The notes beneath the pieces were generated by a model. That model ran no database searches. It was given only the letters and a program-made list of their open reading frames with translations, and was not told the DNA's origin. Of a stretch of 31,526 nt of DNA, positions 11,432-22,092 are shown piece by piece; position 1 is the first letter of the stretch; each line of letters starts with the position of its first letter. The stretch is from Reclinomonas americana ATCC 50394 (taxonomy: Eukaryota > Jakobida > Jakobea > Jakobida): NCBI GenBank assembly GCA_048213135.1, contig PS015651.1:2610-34135 (forward strand). Direction: 5' to 3'. The position numbers and the translations under genes were made by a program.

Positions 11432-11883
11432 TCAGCACCCCGGTCGTGAAGCCTCTAGCTCCACGGAAGCTGAAAGTTGCCCGAAGCTTATGAGCTGCAT
11501 GTGGGGTGCGTTCTGGCTGGTACATGTGTTGCTGTTTGGATGTAAACTTTTTGTTGATGCGCTGATCATGATCAGTAGGGCGCGCGGACAACGAAGAACG
11601 AACAACAGGAAGAGAGTTGACGCACACGCCGCGCTGGCCATCAGAGCGCGCTCCAGAAACGCTGCCTGCTTCTCCGCATGCTCCTCATCCAGTGGCGGCT
11701 CGATCTCATCCTCTTGCTCCAACTCGTCGTGATCATACTCGCCCTCGAGCTGCATGCATGCATATGCGCAAGGATGATCTTCGTTGCCACAGCACCAGCT
11801 GTGTGGCGGCGAAGACTCGGAACAAGCAGTGCCTTAGCACAGTGTTGAATGCAGGCTTCAGTCAGGAGTTCACAATCTGACAT
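11432..11883 (-). CDS. Small acidic protein, unrecognised, possible in-frame facultative intron
   Basis: The ATG is at 11881-11883, only 14 bp after the stop of the upstream gene. Exon 1 (11824-11883) encodes 20 residues. A 74-nt intron with donor GTTCCG and acceptor GCATGCAG leads to exon 2 at 11749, which begins with a strongly acidic Glu/Asp stretch. A further GTGTGC...CAG segment of 66 nt (about 11580-11645) can be removed as an intron without changing frame; if kept, it adds a 22-residue hydrophobic stretch. The product is thus about 103 or 125 residues. An AATAAA lies 6 nt after the stop, matching the spacing seen in the upstream gene. A different frame ending at 11421 is also open but cannot be joined in phase. 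I do not recognise the family. Confidence 0.5.
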
Positions 11884-11884
11884 C

Positions 11885-11890
11885 TTTATT
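11885..11890 (-). terminator. AATAAA signal between two nearly abutting genes
   Basis: The minus strand reads AATAAA 7 nt after the stop codon at 11898-11900 and one base before the ATG of the next gene at 11883. The cleavage site must therefore lie inside the next gene. Confidence 0.5.
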
Positions 11891-11897
11891 CGATATC

Positions 11898-12983
11898 TCA
11901 GAAACCCGAGTTCGCCACCCGCAGATAGGCGCGCGCTTCGGCATTGGGCAGATCGTCGTCGATCGACATCATGATATCGCGGAGCATCACGCGCGCCACT
12001 TCGCGGTCGCCTTGCGCCTCGTCTTGCAGCATGTACAGTGCCGCGCGCGTGTACAACTCGGGCGTGCGTGGCTCCACCACCACACGTCGACAGCACGTGC
12101 GGCACAGCAGCCCGCGTACTAGATTGTCGCCTTGTCGGCTGTAGTCGATCAGCGGCTCCTCCCACATGCCACCGGTGTCGTCGGCGGCGTCGACGTGGTC
12201 GGGCGAGATTGCGGCGCGACACACGGCACAGCGGTAGTTCTGCTGCTGCATGAACCAGTTCCAGTCGTCACGAGTGAACGGGTGGTAGCCGTCGGTGGTG
12301 GAACGGTTGCGGACTCGGAAGGGCTGCCGGTGCACGAGTGTGCCGTCCTGATATCGTCTCAATGAGGCTCATGGTTGCCGAGTTTGTCACATGCGCACAC
12401 ACACTCACACATACCGCGCGATGAATGGTGCATCCCGTGGCGCCAAGCTGGCAGATGACGCAGCGACGAGCAGGTGCGCTCTCGCCGGGTGCACACGTCA
12501 CAATGGTGCTGCACACCTCGCAGCGTGGTTCACTGCTCGACGACGATCGAGAGGACTGCTGTTGCGCTTGCTTGAGTCGCTCGAGTGTGCGTCGCACCAG
12601 ATCACTCACACAGTCCAGGCAGTGTGAGTATCGCTGTGTGTGTGTGCGGCGAGGAGTGTGAGCACACAGCGACATGATCTCTCTCTGCGCATGATCATCA
12701 TCACCTTGAAGGTGGCGCGCGCTGCCGCCCGCAGCTCTCTATCCATCTCCTCTGGCAGCTTGAGTTGCCGACGCATGGTGGAAACCACCGCGTCTGTGTC
12801 GTGCACCATGTGATCCACACAGGCGTGTTGTCGGCATCCATTGCACGCCGTCTGTGTCGACACCGCCACCATTCTCTCACAGTCGACATTGGCGCATTTA
12901 CTGCTGACTGTCTGTTGTTGCTGTTGCTGTTGCTGTTGTGATGATGACGATGGCGACGTGGGTGGTCGCCACACATCGCTCAT
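11898..12983 (-). CDS. Two zinc fingers plus degenerate endonuclease VII/HNH-like domain
   Basis: Three exons (12705-12983, 12415-12633, 11898-12347) give 315 residues in perfect phase. After a Ser/Gln-rich start (a run of nine Gln), a first metal site has the spacing C-x4-C, then CNGC, then HACVDH. A second, similar site in exon 2 runs CEVC...CVICQLGATGCTIH. Exon 3 carries a treble-clef region: an aromatic WNWFMQQQ stretch, CAVC, and RGLLCRTC. This is the layout of recombination endonuclease VII/HNH proteins, where family members have an Asp-His pair before RGLLC; here the pair reads IDYS, so the catalytic His appears to be lost. I infer a zinc-binding, possibly nucleic-acid- or protein-binding module rather than an active nuclease. 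The upstream gene stops 89 bp away. No named orthologue is recognised. Confidence 0.75.
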
Positions 12984-13072
12984 GTTGTCGTCGTGCGCCT
13001 GCTCTCCTTCTTGCAATTATCAAAAAAAGGTGCCAGTCCGGTTTCGTCCGGAGTGCAACGGCGGTCATGTAA

Positions 13073-16000
13073 TCACCGATCGCGAGGCGTCCAGTCTGCT
13101 CCGTAAATGGCGCGCAACTGGCTCATGAGCACTGTAGGAAGAAAATGACAGTGAGGAGAGCGCGGGGGGCAATTTGCTTGACGAAAACATGTCTGCATAC
13201 CGATACGGATGTCCGCCAGCAAAGCCTCCTTCTCTGTATCGGTCTCTGGCGCCAGCTCCGGCGCCGCGGTGAGAACGTGCTCGAACTCCTGCTGCACCAA
13301 CTTGTCGACATCGGCCGTCGACGGCGCCTCCGACTCGGCCACCGCGTCCAGCAGCCGTCGGGGACGACGCTGAGCAAGACGTTGCGACAGGGCGTGCGAG
13401 GCCAGTGCATGCACGGCGCGGCTGATGCCAACCAACGCACGCAGCAGCGTCTCCGAAAACGACGTGGGCAGCTCGGTGGGTGGTGGTGGCGGTGGTGGTG
13501 GTGGAAGTTCGGCCTCCGCAACTTCCCACACGGCGCTCAGCAGTCCACCAGAGGGTCTGCCACCACCACCGCCTTCAGTCACTTCGAGGGCGGCGGCCAG
13601 CAGACCACCCCTGCTGGCCGGGCGAGGCTCCTTCAGCGGCCCCACCACTTCGAGTGTTGCTGCCAGGAGGCCTCCGGCGCGAGTCGGCGACACGGGCGGT
13701 TGCAAGTCGCCCGTGACCTCCAGCACGGACGACAGCAGATTTGACGATGCAAGACGTGGCGGCTCATCGACCAGCTCCAGAGCGCCGGCCAGCAGTCCCT
13801 TGCGTGCACTTGTGGATGCTGGTGACGGCGGCATCACCACCACCTGCTTGTCGGCGTCCTCTGCAATCTCCAGCGTCGCCGCCAGCAAACCCCGTGTCGG
13901 CGCAGGCGGTGGCGGCGGTGGTGGTGGCGCCGCCGCGGCCGATCCCATGAGCATGTCCAGCATGCCACCACCGCGGCTGCTCTCGGACGACGACGGGGTG
14001 GTGGCTTCGGAGAGTGCGCCCATCACAGCCTCCAGCATGGAACTGGCCGGCTGACTGCTGCCGCTGTCGCCCACCGACACCGGCACTGCCAGTGTCACAT
14101 CGCCACCAACCAGTGGCGGCGGCTGGGACGGCGGCGGCGGTGCCATGAAACTGTCGAGGAAAGAGCTGCGTCGTGTATCGAGGGCCGCGTCCGACGGGTC
14201 ACTGCTGTGACTGCGAAAACTGGCAAACGACAGCGTGTCTCGTGCACTTGTGCCATCCGCTTCTGACTGGTCGGCCGGGGCCAGCAATGATCCAGAAGGT
14301 GCGACAGAGCCTCCATCTGCCAGCGACGCGAAGCTGACTCCAAGCAGTGACGACATGGCTGCCGGTTGTTTCGGCGACACTGGCGACGGTTGCGCATCGA
14401 CAAGATCGGCAAACAACTTGGAGGAGACACTGCTGGTCGCCTCCTTGGGCGAGACTGGCGGTTGTCCGTCGGGCATTTCACCGGCTGCGAGCTCAGCAAA
14501 TCCGACGCCCAGCAGCTTCGATGCGGCCGGTGGGCCTTTCGGCGAGCGCGCCGACGACCGCGCCGACTGCTTCGGTGACAGCGCAGGTTGTCCATCGGCA
14601 GCGAGGTCGACGAAACTCACACCGAGCAGTGTAGACGAGGCGGACTTGCCAGCCGGGGCGTGGTCGTCGCCGGCCAGCACAAGATCGAGCAGCACATGGC
14701 TGCGACCGGACGGGCGATCCGATCGGGCCGACATTGACGAGGCGTTCCCGATGTTGAGCAGTGCGTCGACACCACTGCCACCAGCACCGCCAGCACCGGT
14801 CTCATCCAGAAGCGTGAAACGGCGCTTTGTTGCCGCCGGCGGTGCAATAAACAGTGGCGCAACCAGCATCTGGAACAGCGCGTCAAACACGGTTCCGTCG
14901 CCGTCGCCCGCGCGAAAGAGCGCCTCAATGGTCTTGAGCGTGGCCATTGTAGCGACTCGCGAGAGATCACGGACGAAACGACCCCCGCGCTACGTATGTA
15001 GGTGAGGTTGTGTCATGAAGCCAATGAGCAAACGACAAAGACGACGCACCAGAACCGCGTCCTTGAGCAGACCGCGTGTGAGTTGGCCTTGCTCGGCCTC
15101 GGATGGGAATCGAATGAGGCCCATCAGCACTTGGGCCAAGCGTAGCACGTGGTCGGCGCCCTTGGAGATGGGTGCGGCGAGAAACTCAAACACGCGCATG
15201 ACAGACTCCACATCGGCCGTGTTAATGGAGCCGTCTTCGTCTCGATCAAAGAGTACACAGAGGGCGCGGAAGAAGTCGGCGGCGCACTCCTGCTGCACGT
15301 GTTTCCACTCGGCATCGAGTTGCACAAACAGAGCGCACACCACCTCGGCAACGTGCTTGTTCTACAAAGAGAGGCAAGGAAACGGAAGGCAGATAAGCAC
15401 TTGCATGCACCACGCCACTGCCAATGGCGAAGCAAAATGATTCACCTTGAGCCACTGATCGAAGAACCGGTGGTGCACGTCGGCAGACTCAGCATACGCC
15501 TTGACCACGGCGTCGACGAGATCAGTGACGCGACAGCGGCCGTCGGGGCACTCGGCAAGAGCCGCCAAGAACAACTTCTTAATGGGCGGCAGCAAATGGA
15601 GCTGCGGATCGGTGACCGCGGTTGCCAGCTTGGAGACAGCAGGCAAGTGCGCTTCGAAACCCTCGTTCAGCTTCTTGTACAACTCGGCCGGTACGAGAGC
15701 ACAGGCTTCCTCGATGGTAAAGTACCCGCTGCGATGACACGGTGAGGGACGCGAGGGAGGCGGCGAGACGTGCATTTCCAACACACCGGCCCTGGCCATC
15801 GGCAAACATTGCAATGACATCCAGCTGCCGTCCGAGTGTGTCGTCCATGCGATCCAACAGCACGTTGGCGTACTGCGCAGCTGATGCACCAACGACACCG
15901 ATCCACTGCCTCACCGTCGGTGAGTGACTGGATGATGGGTGAAACGATGCACAAGAGGGGGGGCAACTCACCGGCTCAACCGTGGCCCGGACGAGCTGCC

Positions 16001-16250
16001 AAGCGTCTCCCAGAAGCGCACGCAAATCAGCGGCAGAAAAGTAGCCGTCACCGTCGGCGTCGAGAACATACAGCCACTTGTCAAAGTTGAAAACTCCCTG
16101 GCTCTCGAAATCGCTCCACACATCCTATCACACAAGTTACGCGTCGGCACATGGAGAGCGAGCGAGAGTGAGAGAGAGGCAAGAAATCTCATGACGCAAC
16201 ATGCACATCGAGACCCGAATGCAACGACTCGAATACCGCAGACAGTACAA
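13073..16250 (-). CDS. EF-hand protein with two arrays of short Leu-rich motifs and poly-Pro (5' end in gap)
   Basis: Exons read 16201-16250 (cut by the gap), 15972-16124, 15787-15905, 15446-15728, 15050-15361, one long exon from 14989 to about 13205, and a last exon ending at the TGA at 13073. EF-type loops are DADGDGYFSAAD (exon 2), a weaker ADGQGRGYFTIEE spanning exons 3-4, DRDEDGSINTAD (exon 5) and AGDGDGTVFDAL (long exon). Exons between encode amphipathic helices. The long exon then becomes low complexity. First come four units of the type LLGVSF..LA..., each ending near an SPK site (about 14640-14270). After a Pro/Ser region come about eight units of the type GLLAATLEV (about 14040-13510) separated by Pro and Gly. 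The ATG at 14947 is in frame but internal. I do not recognise a family. A calcium-responsive scaffold with repeated peptide ligands is an inference. Confidence 0.72.
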
Positions 16251-17058
16251 NNNNNNNNNNNNNNNNNNNNNNNNNNNNNNNNNNNNNNNNNNNNNNNNNN
16301 NNNNNNNNNNNNNNNNNNNNNNNNNNNNNNNNNNNNNNNNNNNNNNNNNNNNNNNNNNNNNNNNNNNNNNNNNNNNNNNNNNNNNNNNNNNNNNNNNNNN
16401 NNNNNNNNNNNNNNNNNNNNNNNNNNNNNNNNNNNNNNNNNNNNNNNNNNNNNNNNNNNNNNNNNNNNNNNNNNNNNNNNNNNNNNNNNNNNNNNNNNNN
16501 NNNNNNNNNNNNNNNNNNNNNNNNNNNNNNNNNNNNNNNNNNNNNNNNNNNNNNNNNNNNNNNNNNNNNNNNNNNNNNNNNNNNNNNNNNNNNNNNNNNN
16601 NNNNNNNNNNNNNNNNNNNNNNNNNNNNNNNNNNNNNNNNNNNNNNNNNNNNNNNNNNNNNNNNNNNNNNNNNNNNNNNNNNNNNNNNNNNNNNNNNNNN
16701 NNNNNNNNNNNNNNNNNNNNNNNNNNNNNNNNNNNNNNNNNNNNNNNNNNNNNNNNNNNNNNNNNNNNNNNNNNNNNNNNNNNNNNNNNNNNNNNNNNNN
16801 NNNNNNNNNNNNNNNNNNNNNNNNNNNNNNNNNNNNNNNNNNNNNNNNNNNNNNNNNNNNNNNNNNNNNNNNNNNNNNNNNNNNNNNNNNNNNNNNNNNN
16901 NNNNNNNNNNNNNNNNNNNNNNNNNNNNNNNNNNNNNNNNNNNNNNNNNNNNNNNNNNNNNNNNNNNNNNNNNNNNNNNNNNNNNNNNNNNNNNNNNNNN
17001 NNNNNNNNNNNNNNNNNNNNNNNNNNNNNNNNNNNNNNNNNNNNNNNNNNNNNNNNNN
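16251..17058. other. Assembly gap (808 N)
   Basis: Unknown sequence. It should hold the start of the EF-hand gene to its left and probably the last codons of SEC24 to its right. Confidence 1.
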
Positions 17059-20000
17059 GAGCAGCGTTCGCAGCAGCTCCTCCAAGTCCCCTGCCGACGC
17101 CTCTCTGCGCACCACCACTGTTTAGAACACTAGAAACAATGCGAGAAGCAAGTCGCGCACGCACGTGTCTTCGCCGGCCTGCACCTGCAGCCCCTTGCTG
17201 ACAGCAGTTCGACACTCGCGCAGTGTTGAATCGAGAAAGGCTTCGTAGCCCGGGTTGGGTGCACTGGAGTCCTCTGTCAGTCGTCCGAGAATGGCGTCGG
17301 ATGCCACACTACCCTGCCGACACACAGTGACGCTTGCCAGCGACAGCGGTTCGTCGACTACGCTATTGCTGCGCAGTCGGAAGACGGCCAGCACTGCGTT
17401 TCGCAATGGCCCGGCAAACTTTTCCACTGCACCCTGCGCGCGGTCGAGTTGGCACCTGTTACACGCACGCACTCAAACATGGTGTACGCACCTCCTCGAC
17501 GCTGTCGCCGATGTACTCGTTGAGTTGTGACGGATTCACCTGCACGGTGGTCATCAGCGAAACATGTGAGGGTGCGTGCGTGCATTTCTCACGCACCCCA
17601 GAGCCCACAAACAGTGACAGCTGCATGGCATCGTCGACGAGAACGACTGCAGATGAGGCAAGACTGCTGCGAGTAGGCGTCAACAGTTGCACCTGTGCAC
17701 CACTTGCCGATGAGAACATGTTGTCGTAGGCAGCATCAACATCATGGCTTCGGTTCACCTCATCGCCTTCACTCTGCATGGCGAGACGACGCAGTGAGTA
17801 CGACACAGAGATGCAACGCGGAGTGGTCATCTTCAAGTACCGCAGGAAGGAGTTTGATGAAACGCGGATGGAGCCACGTGACACAGTCGGCCACACCGGC
17901 GGCGGCAACAAACTGCTTGAGAAGACGAATGTCCAGTGGAGTCATGCGCTCATGCGGCATCAGCAGTGGCGACTGTGCACCCTCGCAATGTGAACACACA
18001 CACAAGGAGACGGGGGGAGGTACCGAACCCCATTCCTAACAAAACACACCCGCAAGAGTGCGTGAATGTACAACGGCAGGAGCGCCAGCTCTGGCGGAGG
18101 TCGCGGCACGGTCTTGTCGACGCCCGGTTTCTGTGTAAAGTACAAGCGCAGTGTCTGCTGCAGAGTGTCGGCGAGGAGCTGTTGCACGAGTTCGGGGCCG
18201 TTCTCTTGGTCTTGGAGGCGAGAACCTGGGCAGATGTGGATGTGGGTGCTTGCACACAACGGCGTGCAAAAGAAAGAGGGACGGAGACGGAAGAGGCGAA
18301 ACAGCTCTTGGCCAGCGATGCGGCGCATGCGTGGACATCGACGTGATCGAATAATTCGTACGACTGCGCCACGATCGGCAGTCGAGCGTTGAGAACGCGT
18401 ACACGCCGATGTCCCTGCACCGACGAGTACCTGTCCCACGCGCGGGATATGAGGCAACAGAGACAATGTGCACATAGAGCAGGATCACGAAACAGATACA
18501 CGACTTGCACGTGGACGTGTTGGAATTCGAGCGGCAACGAGGTGTGTCCAATGTCAATGGTCACCGACTGCGATTGTAAACGAACCATCGGTGAGCGCGG
18601 AGTGCGGCCGAGGCAGCATGCAACATTCAATACCTGATGCGGCTTGAGTGTGGTTGCAGTAATCACGTCTCCCGACCGCACATGGTAGGGTCCGTAGACT
18701 GCACAAACGGCGAGACCCGACACTCGCACGCGGATTACGCCGTCCAGTCCAAGTGGCCCGGTGAGCGTGTGCATCATGCAGCGCTGCAACCGTGATGCAT
18801 CGCGCAGTGGCTGGAATCGCGGAAAATAGAACGTCTGACCTGCCGTGGTCTCTGGCAGCTCTGCGCGCCGCCGAGTGGCAAGAGCAGTGAGCGACGTTTT
18901 CCACTGTGGGGACAGAGACAATCGCACACGCACGCACCGAGCATGGCGGGATCCAACGGTGGAGCAGATTCGTGTGGACTGAGAAAGAGGTGACAGGAGA
19001 CTCCATTGCGCGCCAGATTGACTCCCAGGGTTGGCCAACTGCCCAGCGCACCACACGACAGCTAGTGAGCATCTCACCGGCACAACCCACATTGGTGGTC
19101 TCGCAACTCAATGGCCTTCAGTGGGCGAGCGAGGAAAAACGACGCGCAGCCACCAATCGGTCGCTGCACAGCAGTGTGAGCAGCAGCAGCAGGCACCACT
19201 CACACGCGCACATGTACAGCTCCCGGTACTCAACAATTAGACGATCGACCATGTAAAACAGCAGCTCGCTGTCGATTTCGGTGGACGAGGGCGACGCCGA
19301 CTGTTCCCCGTCGATCACGTGCAGAATGCTGTCGAGCATGTGCGCCACTGTGATCACCAGCATGCAACTGAGAAAGAGTGATCCAACAAAGGGACGAATG
19401 GAGACGCCGGCACGAACCGATCGGCTTCGGATCCAGACCACTCTGCGACACTCGCATCATTTCGTGAAAGGGCGCAACCAGCGGCACCTCGGCAGAGGTC
19501 ACACTCAGAAAGAGCGTCTCGCTCTGTGTACACACACCATCGTGAGGTGCACGATGAAAGAGCGTGCGCCGCCAGCACGCGTACCGAGGATGCCGGTGGC
19601 AGCGGCTGATAGACGCGCAACGAGTTGTCCGGATGGACCGTCAACACCGTCAGCAGAGTGCGCGGATTCAACAGCACCTGCGGCAGCACTCCGCGCAGAA
19701 ACTCGACCACTCGCTGTGCGTACCCTGTGCACGGCTCGGTCATCAGTGACGAGTCGCAAGCAAGTTCTCTCTCTCGAAATTAATGCACACCTGAGCGTGC
19801 AGACTCGGGCGACACATCGATCACCAGCAGGAACGCCGGCGGTGGTGGCGGTCGAATGACCAACTCGGGCGGAGCCTCCACCTCGAAGCTGCGAGCCCGC
19901 TGTTTCAGGAGCAAGCAACCCTCCACGTCGCAAAAGACCACACAACGCACCACGCCGACAAGAGCTCCGGTCGCGTCAACACATCGACTCGACGACCGCG

Positions 20001-20592
20001 TCCATCCACCGGCGACATGTACTTGGGCGGCACTGCACACATTCCCGCGACGAGCGACTAAGCACACTACCCTCTCTCACACAGACAGACAGGCAGGGCA
20101 CGCACCCTCGTTGGGCGACGCACACGAGGTGCACATCCACTGCTTGCCCTCGCGCACAAACTTGGTGAAGCAGTTGACAAAGGCGCGACACTGGCGACAC
20201 CGTGGCACCTCGCCGGCGACCGACGGCACCAGTGTGGAGCCGGGTACACACGAGGCCGGGTGCAGTGGCTGCACAGTGATGGAGAGTGGCAGACGCCACT
20301 GTCGACGCGCGGCACTCGAGCGCGGCATCGCATTCACTGTGCATCGCAGCAGGCGGCGATCGCAGGCCATCTGGAATGGATTACCCTGTGTTGTTATGTG
20401 AGAGAGCGAGTGGCGTGTCAGAGAGAGAGAGGAGAGAAGGAGGTGGCGCACTGGGATCTCCACATCTGAGAGCTTGTACGGCACTGCTGAGCCTCCGTCC
20501 AAGCCTGTGGCCACCACCACGTCGGCAGTGCCAGTGAGGCGAGGCACAGCAGCGGAGCGCGATGGAAGGGCGGCTGCGGCGGAAGCACTCAT
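17059..20592 (-). CDS. SEC24: SEC24, COPII coat cargo-binding subunit (C-terminal end in gap)
   Basis: The ATG is at 20590-20592. After a short N-terminus of about 50 residues comes the SEC24 zinc finger, with the pairs CRQC and CTSC (about 20140-20200). The trunk start RPPPPPAFLLVIDVS is at about 19810-19860. The trunk and beta-sandwich segments follow in order (GGCASFF, TFYFPRFQ, VRVLNARLPIV), then the helical domain (PPPELALLPLYIHALLR, about 18060-18110) and the gelsolin-like end (AVVLVDDAMQLSLFVGSG, about 17590-17650). An in-frame stop exists at 17122. However, a strong GTGCGT donor at about 17165 and an acceptor at about 17106 keep the frame open into ...GDLEELLRTLL at the gap, so the true end is probably in the gap. 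SEC24 pairs with SEC23 and picks cargo for ER-to-Golgi vesicles. The usual long Pro/Gln-rich N-terminus is absent unless an upstream exon was missed. Confidence 0.92.
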
Positions 20593-20705
20593 CGCGCTCG
20601 ATATCTTACTTTGGCAAGGCGGCACGGGACATACGGACTTCGTTCATTCTCTCCCACTCTCTGTGCGTTTGTATGTGTGGTGGTGGTGGTGGTGGTGGTG
20701 GCCTC

Positions 20706-22042
20706 TCACGCCAGCTTCTCCTTGTGCGATCGCTTCGACAATTTCTTGAACTCGTGGAACAGGCTGTTCTTGATCGGATGCCACGCAGCGCGAAGCTCCT
20801 CTCTGCCACCGACGCAGTGAGCACGGGGTCGCATGAAAAGGCAGCGAACGACAATGCTGAGAGAGACGCAACAGTGACTCGGTGCGGTAATACGTCTTGC
20901 CTGGGTGCTCCAGCAGCGCGGCCAGCGACACGGCCTCGACAAAGAGCCGATGCGGCGCCAGCTTCTGTGGTACGAAGCCGATCGGCAACACAGCAGGCGT
21001 CGCGAACGCCGAGCGGAACCCTGCCGCAGCCGGCAGTGGCTGCACGCAAGACACGAACCCGGTCAGACACACACGCATGATACGACCCTTGACCCCCTTG
21101 ACACGACGCAACAGCAGGCACGAATCGACGCGAACTCCTCGCACGCACAGCCTCCTCCTCGTCGCTGTCCTCGGCCGCTGCCGCCGCAAAGTTGAAGCGA
21201 AACACTCCCGTCGACTCCTCCTCGGCCGGCAAGTCATCGCCCTCATGCGGAGGCTCAGGCGACTCGTCTGCAAACATGTCAGGAAAAAAAAAAGGCCGCA
21301 CTAGCGCATAGACACGTGCGCGCACCTCCTCGCCCACTCGCTGCATCATCCTCCGACGAGCTCTCGCTGTCCGACTGACTGGCCTCGTCGCTGGAGCTCA
21401 CCGAATCATCGGAAGCACTCGTCGGCTCACCTGTGCAAGTCGCATTCAGGCAGGCCTGGAAGGAAAACTCGCACAAGCAACTCACCATCCGCATCACTCT
21501 GCAACACCTCCTCATCCGTCGACGTCTCATCTGCGACATGCTCTCAGAAAAAAACGCGTGTGAGAGGCAAAGAGAGCGCGCGCGCACACCTGCTGGCTCT
21601 GTGTCACTCGACGCACCACCCTCCGCTGCACACACACACACACACACACAGTGAGCACAACGAGCACAACGAGCGAGCGAGCGAGCGAGAGAGAGACGCA
21701 ACACTCTTCATCTCCATTTCCCGAATCCGCCGTCACCACCACCACCCTCTCTCTCCTTCTTCTTCTCCTCCTCGCGCTCTTCTCCTCTGCTTCCTCATCC
21801 TCACTCTCATCACTGCTGACGGCGTGCTTGGCGCGCTTGTGCACAGGCGCCAACTCATCATCATCCTCTATGAGAGCGAGAGAGAGATCAAATGAGCACA
21901 AAGAGACAATTCACGCGACAGTGTGTTCAACTGGCACTACCGTGTGCGGGATGCTCGCGTCCACGGCGGTGAGACGAAGAAGGCATCGCGCGCTCTGCGT
22001 GAAGGCTAGGCCTATAGGCGGGTTCGGTGAAATCGCCGCCAT
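20706..22042 (-). CDS. Acidic Ser-rich, probably nuclear protein with basic C-terminus
   Basis: Start ATG at 22040-22042, stop TGA at 20706-20708. The N-terminal exon encodes a Pro/Ile/Ala-rich start (MAAISPNPP). The middle is spread over several short exons (about 21840-21130) and is dominated by Ser, Asp and Glu, with one Arg-rich run (seven Arg after KSA) that looks like a nuclear localisation signal. Acidic serines of the SSDE type are good casein kinase 2 targets. A more ordered part follows: FRFNFAAAAAED at about 21190, then an exon with FVPQKLAPHRLFVEAV (about 20930-20985). The last exon contains ELRAAWHPIKNSLFHEFKK and a basic tail. One intron uses GTTGCG (donor 21112). The W..I...L...FKK..K pattern loosely recalls the C-terminus of nucleolar NOL8-type proteins, but this is a weak guess. 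SEC24 starts 113 bp downstream. Confidence 0.65.
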
Positions 22043-22092
22043 TTCACTTGTTCTTTTACTGTTTGCTTTTGCGGGAGAGCGCACACCGCCCG
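22043..22092. promoter_or_regulatory. Very short divergent promoter (50 bp between start codons)
   Basis: Start codons at 22042 (-) and 22093 (+) leave 50 bp between them. The stretch has a pyrimidine-rich plus-strand half and a GC-rich half near the plus-strand ATG. Transcription starts must be here or inside one of the coding regions. Based on layout only. Confidence 0.45.

Noticed and set aside
12900-12940. CAG/CTG trinucleotide repeat as a special element
   Set aside because: It is a short poly-Gln stretch of nine codons within an ordinary coding exon.
13073-14947. Stand-alone 624-residue protein starting at the ATG at 14947
   Set aside because: The frame is open upstream to an acceptor at 14990 and joins in phase to EF-hand exons, so this ATG is internal.
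17122-17170. SEC24 stop codon at 17122
   Set aside because: Not excluded, but a strong GTGCGT donor and a CAG acceptor remove it and keep a plausible helix (DLEELLRTLL) going into the gap, so I treat the end as unresolved.
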